The translations under genes and the position numbers were made by a program. A stretch of 13,155 nt of DNA from an uncultured Veillonella sp. (GTDB lineage Bacteria; Bacillota; Negativicutes; Veillonellales; Veillonellaceae). Location of the stretch: assembly GCA_900552715.1 (NCBI GenBank), contig USAV01000051.1, positions 1 through 13,155 of the forward strand. The letters run 5' to 3'. Position 1 is the stretch's first letter. Each line of letters begins with the position of its first letter. This document shows, one piece after another, positions 1-6,820 of the stretch. A model generated the notes under the pieces. It made no database searches. It saw only the letters and a list, made by a program, of their open reading frames with translations, and had not been told where the DNA came from.

Positions 1-767
1 TTGTTGTAGATGTCATAATCTATATCCTTAAATACATTAAATACCACTTGTATTTTACTATTTGTTTCTTTTAAATAGGTTCTCACCGTATCGACTGCAA
101 TTCGGCCAGCCTCTTCATTAGGGAATCTGAACTCACCAGTAGAGATACAGCAGAATGCAATGGAGTGTAAGTTATAAGCATTAGCTAGTTGTAAACAGGA
201 CCGATAACACGAAGCTAGTTCATTTTTCTCCTTATCTGTTACCTCCTCATAAATAATAGGTCCTACCGTGTGAATTACATGCTTTGCGGGCAAATTATAC
301 CCATAGGTCATACGAGCTACACCCGTTTTTTCAGGCATCTCCATATACTCAGTCATTCTAGCACATTCCATGCGAAGCTCTATACCAGCAAAGGTATGGA
401 TTTCATTATCGATACACTTATGATTTGGAACAAAACATCCGAGTAATTTATTATTGGCTGCATTTACAATAGCATCTACAGATAATCGAGTAATATCTCC
501 TTGCCACAAATAAATCTGAGGCTCTCGCTCTTCCATATCACTAATCGTTACGATTCCCTTTTCATGGGCCAATATATTTAAATATTCAGACTCTATCTTC
601 ATCCATTCAAGAGACATGCCACCAACAGGACGAATATTACATAAAGATCTAAAGAGAGTAAATTGCTCTTCTTCATTCATAGGGATCTCTATATATTCGT
701 TATGCCTCTCTTTGTATTCTGCTACTAAGCCTTCAACTAAATAGCGTAACCGTTCTTGCTGTGTCAT
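1..767 (-). CDS. Zinc-containing macrodomain protein-ADP-ribose hydrolase, 3' end beyond window
   Basis: Predicted to remove ADP-ribose from proteins in the cytoplasm. I read 255 residues from an ATG preceded by AAGGAG at a good distance; no stop is reached, so the last few residues lie outside the window. An N-terminal helical extension (about 1-85) precedes the macrodomain, which opens with QGDITRLSVDAIVNAAN (89-105). The zinc signature is clear: C111, H116 and C118 in GCFVPNHKCIDNEIH, followed by AGIELRMEC. VGPI (168-171) and STGEFRFP (209-216) match the other ADP-ribose-binding loops. Known family members (Zn-macro, SpyMacroD type) often sit beside a class M sirtuin, a GcvH-like carrier and a lipoate ligase; none is visible in this window, but the downstream side is cut off. 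It is separated from the ABM gene by a terminator and so is probably transcribed on its own. Confidence 0.93.
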   Translation of the reverse strand, partial: MTQQERLRYLVEGLVAEYKERHNEYIEIPMNEEEQFTLFRSLCNIRPVGGMSLEWMKIESEYLNILAHEKGIVTISDMEEREPQIYLWQGDITRLSVDAIVNAANNKLLGCFVPNHKCIDNEIHTFAGIELRMECARMTEYMEMPEKTGVARMTYGYNLPAKHVIHTVGPIIYEEVTDKEKNELASCYRSCLQLANAYNLHSIAFCCISTGEFRFPNEEAGRIAVDTVRTYLKETNSKIQVVFNVFKDIDYDIYN

Positions 768-814
768 ATGTAACTCCTTTTAGTATAAAACTATACGTTC
801 ACCTATTATATAAC

Positions 815-849
815 AAAAAACTGCTAGCACATATGTATATGCTAGCAGT
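815..849 (-). terminator. Intrinsic terminator after the ABM-domain gene
   Basis: A perfect 10-bp stem (820-829 with 840-849, ACTGCTAGCA type arms) encloses a 10-base loop. On the minus strand it is followed directly by six T (815-820, the first shared with the stem). It lies 36 bp past the stop of the ABM gene and upstream of the macrodomain gene, so it should end the ProX-ABM transcript. Confidence 0.85.
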
Positions 850-884
850 AACTTTACTGTGATTATATTATACTATATTCAGTT

Positions 885-1652
885 TTAAGGTCTTACAAAT
901 GCTTGACCCCCATGGTTGACGAGGACATCCCCATCTAAAACCTTTGTGGTAACATTTTGTAGACTACCTTGGATTTGGCTCATCATGAATCGATAACCAG
1001 GACTATTCAAATGTTTTGTTAAGGCGTCTTGATCACTATAAATTTGGATAACATACCAATGATTTTTTACATTTCTTTCACGAAGCACATAACCAGCCTT
1101 ATAACCCGCATCATCGCGTACGGCCCGTTCAATATCGAGTTGGTATTGACGTTGTACTGTGTCGATATCATTGCTATTAACAGTAAACTCTGTCAAAGTC
1201 ACTATTGCTTTACCATCATTGACAATAGATAAAGCATCTTTTTTCTCAAACAATAGTACAGACTGTACGTCGTACATTTTACGATTTGTTAATTTAGAAC
1301 CTACTTCATTAACAAAGGCCTGATAATGATCAGATTTGCGATGTGTTTCAATAGCAGCTAAATCTTTATAAACCTCTACTACATAAAACTCAGATGGATT
1401 TCCTTTTACATGCGCTACATTCATAGATAATGTATTAGGTTCTTTCTCCATAGATGCTGTTAGATTGGCAACACTTACACTGTTATATGTGCCCTGTAAC
1501 TCTGTAGGCACTTGATAGCGATACATGCCTACACTAGGTGCTGTATCTAAACCTTCATCACGTTCCATAACAAGCGCTGCAAAGGATGTGCTCACACCTA
1601 ATACTGCAATCGCAGAGGTTACTAGAATACGTTTTAATAATGTTCTATTCAT
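885..1652 (-). CDS. Exported protein with two antibiotic biosynthesis monooxygenase (ABM) domains
   Basis: Residues 1-25 form a typical Sec signal peptide (basic MNRTLLKR, hydrophobic core, STSFA then A), with no lipobox cysteine, so the mature protein should be exported or membrane-anchored by an uncleaved signal. The rest holds two ferredoxin-like ABM/YgiN-type repeats. The first is about 55-140, with EPNTLSMNV, FYVVEVYKDLAAIETHRKS and YQAFV. The second is about 145-240, with DAGYKAGYVLRE, WYVIQIYSDQDALTKHLNS and YRFMM. The ABM fold is dimeric, so a tandem copy can form a pseudo-dimer; members include quinol monooxygenases and haem-degrading enzymes, but substrate cannot be read here. Start ATG has GGAG six bases upstream. 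It follows the ProX-type gene by 21 bp, so the two are probably co-transcribed. Confidence 0.85.
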   Translation of the reverse strand: MNRTLLKRILVTSAIAVLGVSTSFAALVMERDEGLDTAPSVGMYRYQVPTELQGTYNSVSVANLTASMEKEPNTLSMNVAHVKGNPSEFYVVEVYKDLAAIETHRKSDHYQAFVNEVGSKLTNRKMYDVQSVLLFEKKDALSIVNDGKAIVTLTEFTVNSNDIDTVQRQYQLDIERAVRDDAGYKAGYVLRERNVKNHWYVIQIYSDQDALTKHLNSPGYRFMMSQIQGSLQNVTTKVLDGDVLVNHGGQAFVRP

Positions 1653-1673
1653 ACATGCTCCGATTCGACTAAA

Positions 1674-2159
1674 TTACAATGTAATATATTCTACTATTGT
1701 ACCATGTTCTTCAATTAAGTTAACCAAGTCTTTTCCCTGTAGCCATACGGTAGCATCATTTTGATTAGGATGTATACCGATTAGATTATCTTTATAATCC
1801 GCATCAATATAGTAATGAACTTTCCGTGCTTCATCGTGAAGTAAACAGAATGGAGATACGTGACCTGGTTTAATCTTCAAAATATCCCATAGCTCTTCTT
1901 CAGAGCCAAAAGAAATCTTTTTTAGCTTATGGTCCTTACGAAACTGTTTTAAATCCACACGCTTAGAACCACGAACAGTAATCAAATAATAGTGTTCCCG
2001 CTTGTGGTCTCGAATGAATAAATTTTTCGCATCCCACTCAGGATATGGTAACTCTACATTGGGCTTGTCGTCCATACTAAATAGCGGTGCGTGATCCGTA
2101 ACTTCAAAATCGATATGATGGTCACGTAAACAATCATATACGCCTTGTTTATCTAACAT
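1674..2159 (-). CDS. ProX/YbaK-family aminoacyl-tRNA editing deacylase
   Basis: This 161-residue protein spans a single YbaK/ProX editing domain, the free-standing relative of the prolyl-tRNA synthetase INS domain. Such proteins hydrolyse mischarged tRNAs, classically Ala-tRNA(Pro) for the ProXp-ala/PrdX group. The hallmark is AKNLFIRDHK with K45, the conserved lysine of the family. Further on are the YYLITVRGSKRVDLKQ strand-helix unit and SFGSEEELWDILKIKPGHVSPF (about 84-105), matching the GxxxGxxSPF-type loop of the family, here with V in place of the usual alanine or glycine. Length is normal and the fold looks complete. Start ATG has AGAGG about six bases upstream. It heads a two-gene unit with the exported ABM protein; no functional link between them is evident. 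Which misacylated tRNA it clears is inferred from family only. Confidence 0.88.
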   Translation of the reverse strand: MLDKQGVYDCLRDHHIDFEVTDHAPLFSMDDKPNVELPYPEWDAKNLFIRDHKREHYYLITVRGSKRVDLKQFRKDHKLKKISFGSEEELWDILKIKPGHVSPFCLLHDEARKVHYYIDADYKDNLIGIHPNQNDATVWLQGKDLVNLIEEHGTIVEYITL

Positions 2160-2259
2160 GTAATACCTCTAATATATAGTTTACGCTTGGTGAAAGTAAT
2201 ATTTATAGTCATATTACTATTATATAACCTAACTATATAATCTAATTATCCCACCAAAT

Positions 2260-3285
2260 TTATTCTGGAACTTTATAGGTACCATCAAATACAAATAATT
2301 CAGGATGTAAATGTACGAATGTATCTTCATAGATTCCATCATATTCATATACTACATCATCTTTTTTATCGAGGAAATCAAATACTTCATCGTCCCAATC
2401 TTTTAAAATAGCCCATCGTTCTTCCCTGTCAAATGGAACGGAACCACCAAAGTAATCGATTACAGATTGTAAATTATCTGCAAGTATATCCATCTTAAAG
2501 AGGCGTAAACCAGTTAGAGCATCCTTCCATACAATGCCTGTAGAGTTATAGAAGAACTGATGATGTCCACCATTATTAACCTCTGCAAAGTACCAGGATA
2601 TAGCATTAAGGTAGCGTTGCTCTACAGTAAAAGAATTTGCAGATTCTAAATAATCATCGTATGAGCCATATATATTGATAGTCCAGTACATGGGCTCATT
2701 AATGGTCCACATATCGTCTGTAGCTTGTATCTCTTCAACAGTGATAGTGCGATGACGAGGTACACCTTCTCTTTTCTTCTTTTTCTCTGCTATATACTTG
2801 CTATAGGCAGAGCATAAATCAGGATAGTCAATTTCACATTGTTCAAAGTCCATTTGTATATAGCACATATCTATGACTTCAAAACAATATGATTTTATAT
2901 CATCTAGTTTCGCTTCCGTAGCTAACCGTACACCCTGATCCACTAATCTTAGCATCTGTTGCATAGTATCAGATGTGTACGCTTCATTATTATCTAAAAC
3001 AATAGCTCCATACGCATAGGCACAGCGATAATACCACACCGCATCACGATGCTCGTCATCAATAGCCTCTAATACCTTAATTGCCTCTTTTTCATTGCCA
3101 TTATTGTTATAAGCTCTACCAAGCTCACCTAACAGAGGTATAGATAAATTTTCTATGCCCACACTAGTTAACACATCAATAATAGTTTTTACGTTTCCAC
3201 TATCATTAAGATCTTTAATAGTTTCTAACTGTTCAGCATCAGACAAAGATAAAAACTGTTCAACACTTAAAGACATACAATACAC
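2260..3285 (-). CDS. TPR-like plus DUF4375/DMP19-domain protein, probable immunity protein
   Basis: A 341-residue acidic protein with two modules. Residues about 12-170 are helical and TPR-like (LGELGRAYNNNGNEKEAIKVLE, then HRDAVWYYRCAYAYG) and closely match residues 174-330 of the 504-residue SUKH protein in this island. Residues about 215-300 carry the DUF4375/DMP19 signature: QRYLNAISWYFAEVNNGG (VNNGG 236-240), QFFYNSTG (243-250) and a helical DILADNLQSVIDYFG. Neisserial DMP19 is an acidic DNA mimic that binds a transcription factor; DUF4375 proteins are also found in polymorphic-toxin immunity loci. The first ATG is chosen because GAGGGG lies about six bases before it; Met4 would be too far. 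No hairpin terminator follows the stop. Immunity role is inference from context. Confidence 0.75.
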   Translation of the reverse strand: MYCMSLSVEQFLSLSDAEQLETIKDLNDSGNVKTIIDVLTSVGIENLSIPLLGELGRAYNNNGNEKEAIKVLEAIDDEHRDAVWYYRCAYAYGAIVLDNNEAYTSDTMQQMLRLVDQGVRLATEAKLDDIKSYCFEVIDMCYIQMDFEQCEIDYPDLCSAYSKYIAEKKKKREGVPRHRTITVEEIQATDDMWTINEPMYWTINIYGSYDDYLESANSFTVEQRYLNAISWYFAEVNNGGHHQFFYNSTGIVWKDALTGLRLFKMDILADNLQSVIDYFGGSVPFDREERWAILKDWDDEVFDFLDKKDDVVYEYDGIYEDTFVHLHPELFVFDGTYKVPE

Positions 3286-3401
3286 GTCCCCTCATAGCAC
3301 AAATATGTATATGAAATCATCTTAAGATAATTATAACAAACAACAGAAAACTATGGGTTACAGATTTTAAAATAAAAGTTTATAACAAAACAACAATTTA
3401 A

Positions 3402-3980
3402 CTAGCTACCAAGCCATACGACAAATACAGGAGTACCTTCATCATCATCGTCGACATCTTCGGCATCGTCAGCTTCAAACTCGTGATCATCATAGGCTAG
3501 ATTTTCAAAGAATACATGATCACCGAGCTCTTTATTAGCCAATAAGTTATGAATCTTAAAAAGTATCTCTTCAGTAGTAAAGTATTGGCCATTATCTGCT
3601 TTTAGGCGAGCATAGATTTCAACTTGCCACATACCGTCTTCTTTATCGTATTCTTGTAATTCATCATCTTCGTATAAGTATTCATTAGGGTGAAGCTGAC
3701 TTTTGCTTTCAATCCACGCTTCATAGCTCACCAAAATTTCAGGCTCTACTAATGGCGGTAAATTATCACGATTAAGGTTATGCTCTTCTAAGAATTTATA
3801 AAATTCTTTAGCAAACTCTTCTTTAGTATAGGTAGTTTTATTGAAAACCCAAGGAATTCCCTTAAACTCATGATAATAACCTTCATATATTTTATTACCA
3901 TCTTTATCAGTACCAAGATATTCAATCTGCTCTGCATTCTCATCCTTGTTAAACAGGTTTTTTATGGCATTAAAAATCAT
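3402..3980 (-). CDS. Acidic island protein, stand-alone copy of the X module
   Basis: No function is recognised. The 192-residue cytosolic protein has no signal peptide or membrane segment. Residues 42-65 (IPWVFNKTTYTKEEFAKEF) and 79-192 match the C-terminal 150 residues of the 504-residue SUKH protein: both have PEILVxYEAWIESKxQL, EDGMWQVEI, LFKxHNLxANKELGDHVFFE and a GxPVF...GS end. The N-terminal 40 residues are its own, with a short basic-amphipathic start (MIFNAIKNLFNK). The end is very acidic (about 167-182, mostly D and E). Start ATG has a strong GGAGG eight bases upstream. Its presence as a separate gene shows that the X block is an independently folding domain. Given its neighbours an immunity or toxin-neutralising role is plausible, but nothing in the sequence proves it. 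Confidence 0.75.
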   Translation of the reverse strand: MIFNAIKNLFNKDENAEQIEYLGTDKDGNKIYEGYYHEFKGIPWVFNKTTYTKEEFAKEFYKFLEEHNLNRDNLPPLVEPEILVSYEAWIESKSQLHPNEYLYEDDELQEYDKEDGMWQVEIYARLKADNGQYFTTEEILFKIHNLLANKELGDHVFFENLAYDDHEFEADDAEDVDDDDEGTPVFVVWLGS

Positions 3981-3999
3981 AAGATAATCCTCCTTGTAG

Positions 4000-4032
4000 T
4001 CATTTAAACAATGCTTTTATTTCATTATTCAT
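4000..4032 (-). other. 10-codon ORF, possible leader peptide or remnant of an X-type gene start
   Basis: A minus-strand ATG with TTGAGG nine bases before it opens MNNEIKALFK and stops at TGA, just ahead of the GGAGG of the 192-residue gene. The peptide resembles the beginning of that protein (MIFNAIKNLFNK), so it may be the stump of a deleted paralogue rather than a regulatory leader. Too short to be sure that it is translated. Confidence 0.3.
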
Positions 4033-4140
4033 AATATATTCCTCAATATTGTAAACTAATCTCATATGAAATAACGTAGCCCAAAGCACAAAATTATAAT
4101 AATTCAATCTATTTTATTACTGTTATAAGTTTGCGTGTAT

Positions 4141-4170
4141 AGTAAAAGCCCTTCGCATAAGCGAAGGGCT
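4141..4170 (-). terminator. Intrinsic terminator after the SUKH fusion gene (hairpin copy A)
   Basis: A perfect 10-bp stem (4147-4156 with 4161-4170; AGCCCTTCGC / GCGAAGGGCT) with a four-base loop, followed on the minus strand by TTTTACTATACAC. It lies 33 bp beyond the stop of the 504-residue gene. The same hairpin recurs at 7966-7989 and 9206-9229. Confidence 0.88.
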
Positions 4171-4202
4171 AATCTATTAATTTTTATAATGTTGTATACT
4201 AA

Positions 4203-5717
4203 CTAGCTACCACACACAATATAGAATACAGGTATGCCATCTTCAGTATCTATAAGTCCGTAACCTTCACATTCATGGCCTTCGTATTCAATGCCTTCAA
4301 AGAATACGTGATCTCCTAATTCTTTATTGGCCATCAAATTGTGCAATTTAAAGAGCAATTCTTCTCTTGTAAAATATGTACCATTATCCGCCACAAGATG
4401 AGCCATAATTTCTACCTGCCACATGCCATCTTCTTTATCTTCTTCGCGTAACTCCTCATCGGTTACACGTTCATTGTCAAAGAGTTGGTCTTTACTTTCA
4501 ATCCAAGCCTCATAGGTTACTAGAATTTCTGGTTCTTCTAATCTATCGTCGTCATCTTCTTGATCATCATCTACATAGTTCTTTACATTTTCATTGTATT
4601 CTTTGGAAAACTCTTCTCTGCTATATGTTTGCTTATTAAATACCCAATGTACTACATCATATGTAGGATAGTTATCTTCATCGCATTCAGTAACGTCTTT
4701 AATATCTTTACCTTCTGTAGCATCTTTGCTATTTTTCTTATCAAAGACAGTCTTAATAGTTTCATATACCAAAGGATAATCCACCTTGTACTCTTTTGGC
4801 TTAATTTTAGATAGGTGATATTTTACCACTTCACAGCACCAAACAAGCTGTTTATCTAAGTGAGCTTCTTTCGTCACTTTTATGCCCGTCTCTATTAACT
4901 GTAATGCTTTCTGCACATGTTCAGATTCGTAGCTTTCACCAATAGCTAACATCCCATGAGCATAACCACAACGATAATACCAAGACCAATCACGATGTGC
5001 CTCATCGATTCGTTCAAACAACTCGATAGCCTCTGACGCACGGCCATTATTGTTATACATACGTCCTAAGGTACTTAATAGTATAGGCGACAAATTATCA
5101 ATGCCTATGTTCGTCAATAGCTCCATCGCACGCTTGATATCAATGCCCTCTTGTTCATTAAGGAGCTTAACCTTTTCCGTATCACTTAATACTTGAAACT
5201 CTTCATCCGTAATTTCTTCTATATTGAAATATAAGTTCTTAATAAATTCACCAAAGTTATCTGCTAAGGGAGTCATGGAGTAATCACATTCTTGATCGAC
5301 CCGTACAACCTTAGGTTCACCGGTTGGACCGCACTCACGATAATCAAGGAAAATCATATCATGCCCACCAGAAATCGTATCGGCTACAACGACACCGATA
5401 GGGGGATATTTTACTTTTGAAATCCAAAACTCATTTCCCATCTCACCTAAAAGAGAGTATTTTTTATCTCTATCGATACCATATATACCTGTTACATATA
5501 CACAATCGTCATCATCGTTAATAAAACAATTTTTCTTTACTACACCACCATTATGGTTTTTAAGTAGCTCAATATAGGCTGCAGGCAATGTATAGCCAAG
5601 CTCAGCTTCAGCATCCTTAATATCCTCATCGGTAACAGGTTTACCAATATAGGATTCAAATGCATAATCAACATCGTTCCAAAATCCGGTCCAATCAAAG
5701 TCTTTTAGATTACTCAT
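4203..5717 (-). CDS. SUKH (SMI1/KNR4)-TPR-like-X three-module protein, probable polyimmunity protein
   Basis: A 504-residue acidic protein made of three blocks. Residues 1-168 are a SUKH/SMI1-KNR4 domain: VTDEDIKDAEAELGYTLPAAY, LLKNHNGG, then GIDRDKKYSL, PIGVVVADTISGGHDMIFLDY and NFGEFIKNLYF. SUKH domains are the commonest immunity proteins against bacterial polymorphic nuclease toxins. Residues about 174-330 form the TPR-like block also found in the DUF4375 protein of this island. Residues about 355-504 repeat most of the stand-alone 192-residue protein, preceded here by an aspartate-rich linker (383-391). Start ATG has AGGAG eight bases upstream. Terminator copy A follows the stop. The order suggests fusion of independent immunity-type modules, perhaps widening the range of toxins bound; that is inference. 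No frame break is seen. Confidence 0.85.
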   Translation of the reverse strand: MSNLKDFDWTGFWNDVDYAFESYIGKPVTDEDIKDAEAELGYTLPAAYIELLKNHNGGVVKKNCFINDDDDCVYVTGIYGIDRDKKYSLLGEMGNEFWISKVKYPPIGVVVADTISGGHDMIFLDYRECGPTGEPKVVRVDQECDYSMTPLADNFGEFIKNLYFNIEEITDEEFQVLSDTEKVKLLNEQEGIDIKRAMELLTNIGIDNLSPILLSTLGRMYNNNGRASEAIELFERIDEAHRDWSWYYRCGYAHGMLAIGESYESEHVQKALQLIETGIKVTKEAHLDKQLVWCCEVVKYHLSKIKPKEYKVDYPLVYETIKTVFDKKNSKDATEGKDIKDVTECDEDNYPTYDVVHWVFNKQTYSREEFSKEYNENVKNYVDDDQEDDDDRLEEPEILVTYEAWIESKDQLFDNERVTDEELREEDKEDGMWQVEIMAHLVADNGTYFTREELLFKLHNLMANKELGDHVFFEGIEYEGHECEGYGLIDTEDGIPVFYIVCGS

Positions 5718-5760
5718 AATACTCTCTCCTAGTTTAAACCAATATAATCTAAATGTTTAA

Positions 5761-6219
5761 TTACTCATTCATAGAATAAGTTTTGATTAAAGCTTTCACC
5801 TCACGCCGTATCAATATTGTATCAATCATATAGGAAACAATGATATAAGGAGATGCATTTATAATCGCTATAGGGGCTAAAATAACTGCTACTCGCAATA
5901 AGTCTAGGGAATATGCATACCACTTAATATCTATGGTATTTAAAATGGGTATAACATAATCTATAACTCTTAATTCCCATTGCATTAATGGATTCAATTC
6001 CTCACTTGTTCCTACTAGCCAAGCAAAGATAATCCCAAAAAGCAAAAAATATAATATGCCAACGGGAATTAATATCTTCGCTCTCTTTTTTAATAGATTA
6101 CGACAAATCTCATCTTCTTCCTCTGGTGCTATATCATATAACATATTGCACTGAATCTGAATCCGTCTAAATCGATAGCGAATATACTTATACAAAATGT
6201 TATTCGGTGTATATAACAT
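5761..6219 (-). CDS. Small membrane protein of unknown function
   Basis: Not recognised. From the chosen ATG the protein has 152 residues. A basic amphipathic start (YKYIRYRFRRIQ, 11-22) and acidic patch (PEEEDE) precede a first membrane segment at about 49-69 (LIPVGILYFLLFGIIFAWLVG). A second long hydrophobic stretch at about 107-133 (LLRVAVILAPIAIINASPYI) follows, and the tail is basic. The predicted arrangement is two membrane spans with a loop of about 37 residues between. A GTG 12 bases upstream could extend it by four residues, but GGAG lies six bases before the ATG and overlaps that GTG, so the ATG is preferred. It sits 43 bp upstream of the SUKH fusion gene, in the same transcription unit. 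Membrane immunity proteins are known against pore-forming toxins, but that is only context. Confidence 0.65.
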   Translation of the reverse strand: MLYTPNNILYKYIRYRFRRIQIQCNMLYDIAPEEEDEICRNLLKKRAKILIPVGILYFLLFGIIFAWLVGTSEELNPLMQWELRVIDYVIPILNTIDIKWYAYSLDLLRVAVILAPIAIINASPYIIVSYMIDTILIRREVKALIKTYSMNE

Positions 6220-6266
6220 AATAGACTCCACATATAAGTCATACTAGCAAAATCATGGAAAATATA

Positions 6267-6380
6267 TCATCCATCTATAGCAAAATAATGTAAATCTTTG
6301 AATTCATCATCCCAAAATATAAAAGAAAAGATATGGGTATATTGACTTAACTGTTCATCATATATTACAGGATTAGTCAT
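6267..6380 (-). CDS. Possible 37-residue protein overlapping the end of the preceding gene
   Basis: An ATG lies inside the last codons of the 139-residue gene and overlaps its stop by eight bases, a geometry typical of translational coupling. AAGGG lies about eight bases before it. The frame reads MTNPVIYDEQLSQ, then HIFSFIFWDDEFKDLHYFAID and stops at TGA. The composition (W, D, E, F, Y) looks like a protein and like neighbouring immunity-type genes, not like random AT-rich sequence. No other frame after the stop restores a long reading, so it is either a genuine small protein or the truncated N-terminus of a former larger gene. Nothing else accounts for this 140-bp gap. Function unknown. Confidence 0.4.
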   Translation of the reverse strand: MTNPVIYDEQLSQYTHIFSFIFWDDEFKDLHYFAIDG

Positions 6381-6792
6381 CGTTTGTACCCTTTACATAG
6401 CTTTCCATCTTCGGTCTTAAATCTAGTACGACTTCCCAATCGTCTAATGATGGCACCTTATGATGAGCAATCAAACCTTCTATTATTTGAAATGCCTCTT
6501 GAGGGCCCAGCTCATTTTTACCATATATTATCGCACCCTGCTCGCCATCATTAGTTACACTAAGCTCTATATGTAATAAATCGGTATCTTGATCACTACA
6601 AACCTGTACAAAGTTATATATTTTATTATCTATGGGAATTGCCTTTGATGGTGATATAACTACAAAATTCTGCTCTTGATCCTCAATAGCGTAGAGATTT
6701 TGCTCAACCTCATTCAATGTAATTCCTTCATACTTATAGTCACCTACATCAATTGACCAGTCTGTATAAGTTTTCTCAACTGCATCTGCCAT
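6373..6792 (-). CDS. Unknown acidic cytosolic protein of the immunity island
   Basis: I do not recognise a named family. The 139-residue protein has no signal peptide or membrane segment and is acidic. It reads as an alternating strand pattern followed by a helix: NFVVISPSKAIPID, then YNFVQVCSDQDTDLLHIELSV (about 60-80), YGKNELGPQEAFQIIEGLIAHHK (about 90-112) and a terminal DDWEVVLDL. The layout, a beta sheet with a late helix before a W-containing end, resembles small immunity proteins in toxin loci, but that is a loose likeness. Start ATG has GAGGAG six bases upstream. It follows the ankyrin gene by 28 bp and its end overlaps a possible 37-residue ORF, so these are probably co-transcribed. 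Confidence 0.7.
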   Translation of the reverse strand: MADAVEKTYTDWSIDVGDYKYEGITLNEVEQNLYAIEDQEQNFVVISPSKAIPIDNKIYNFVQVCSDQDTDLLHIELSVTNDGEQGAIIYGKNELGPQEAFQIIEGLIAHHKVPSLDDWEVVLDLRPKMESYVKGTNDD

Positions 6793-6820
6793 ATGTATCT
6801 CCTCAACTTTACAATATACA

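Noticed and set aside
1029..1764. Plus-strand open frames across the ABM and ProX genes
   Set aside because: They lie antisense to well-supported genes, have low-complexity content and no ribosome binding site; they are shadows.
2160..2259. Promoter for the ProX-ABM unit
   Set aside because: Several TATAAT-like strings are present but none has a recognisable -35 box at 16-18 bp, so no single site can be supported.
4560..4814. Plus-strand 84-codon hydrophobic frame
   Set aside because: Antisense of the D/E-rich coding sequence of the SUKH fusion gene, which automatically reads as I, F and L residues on the other strand.
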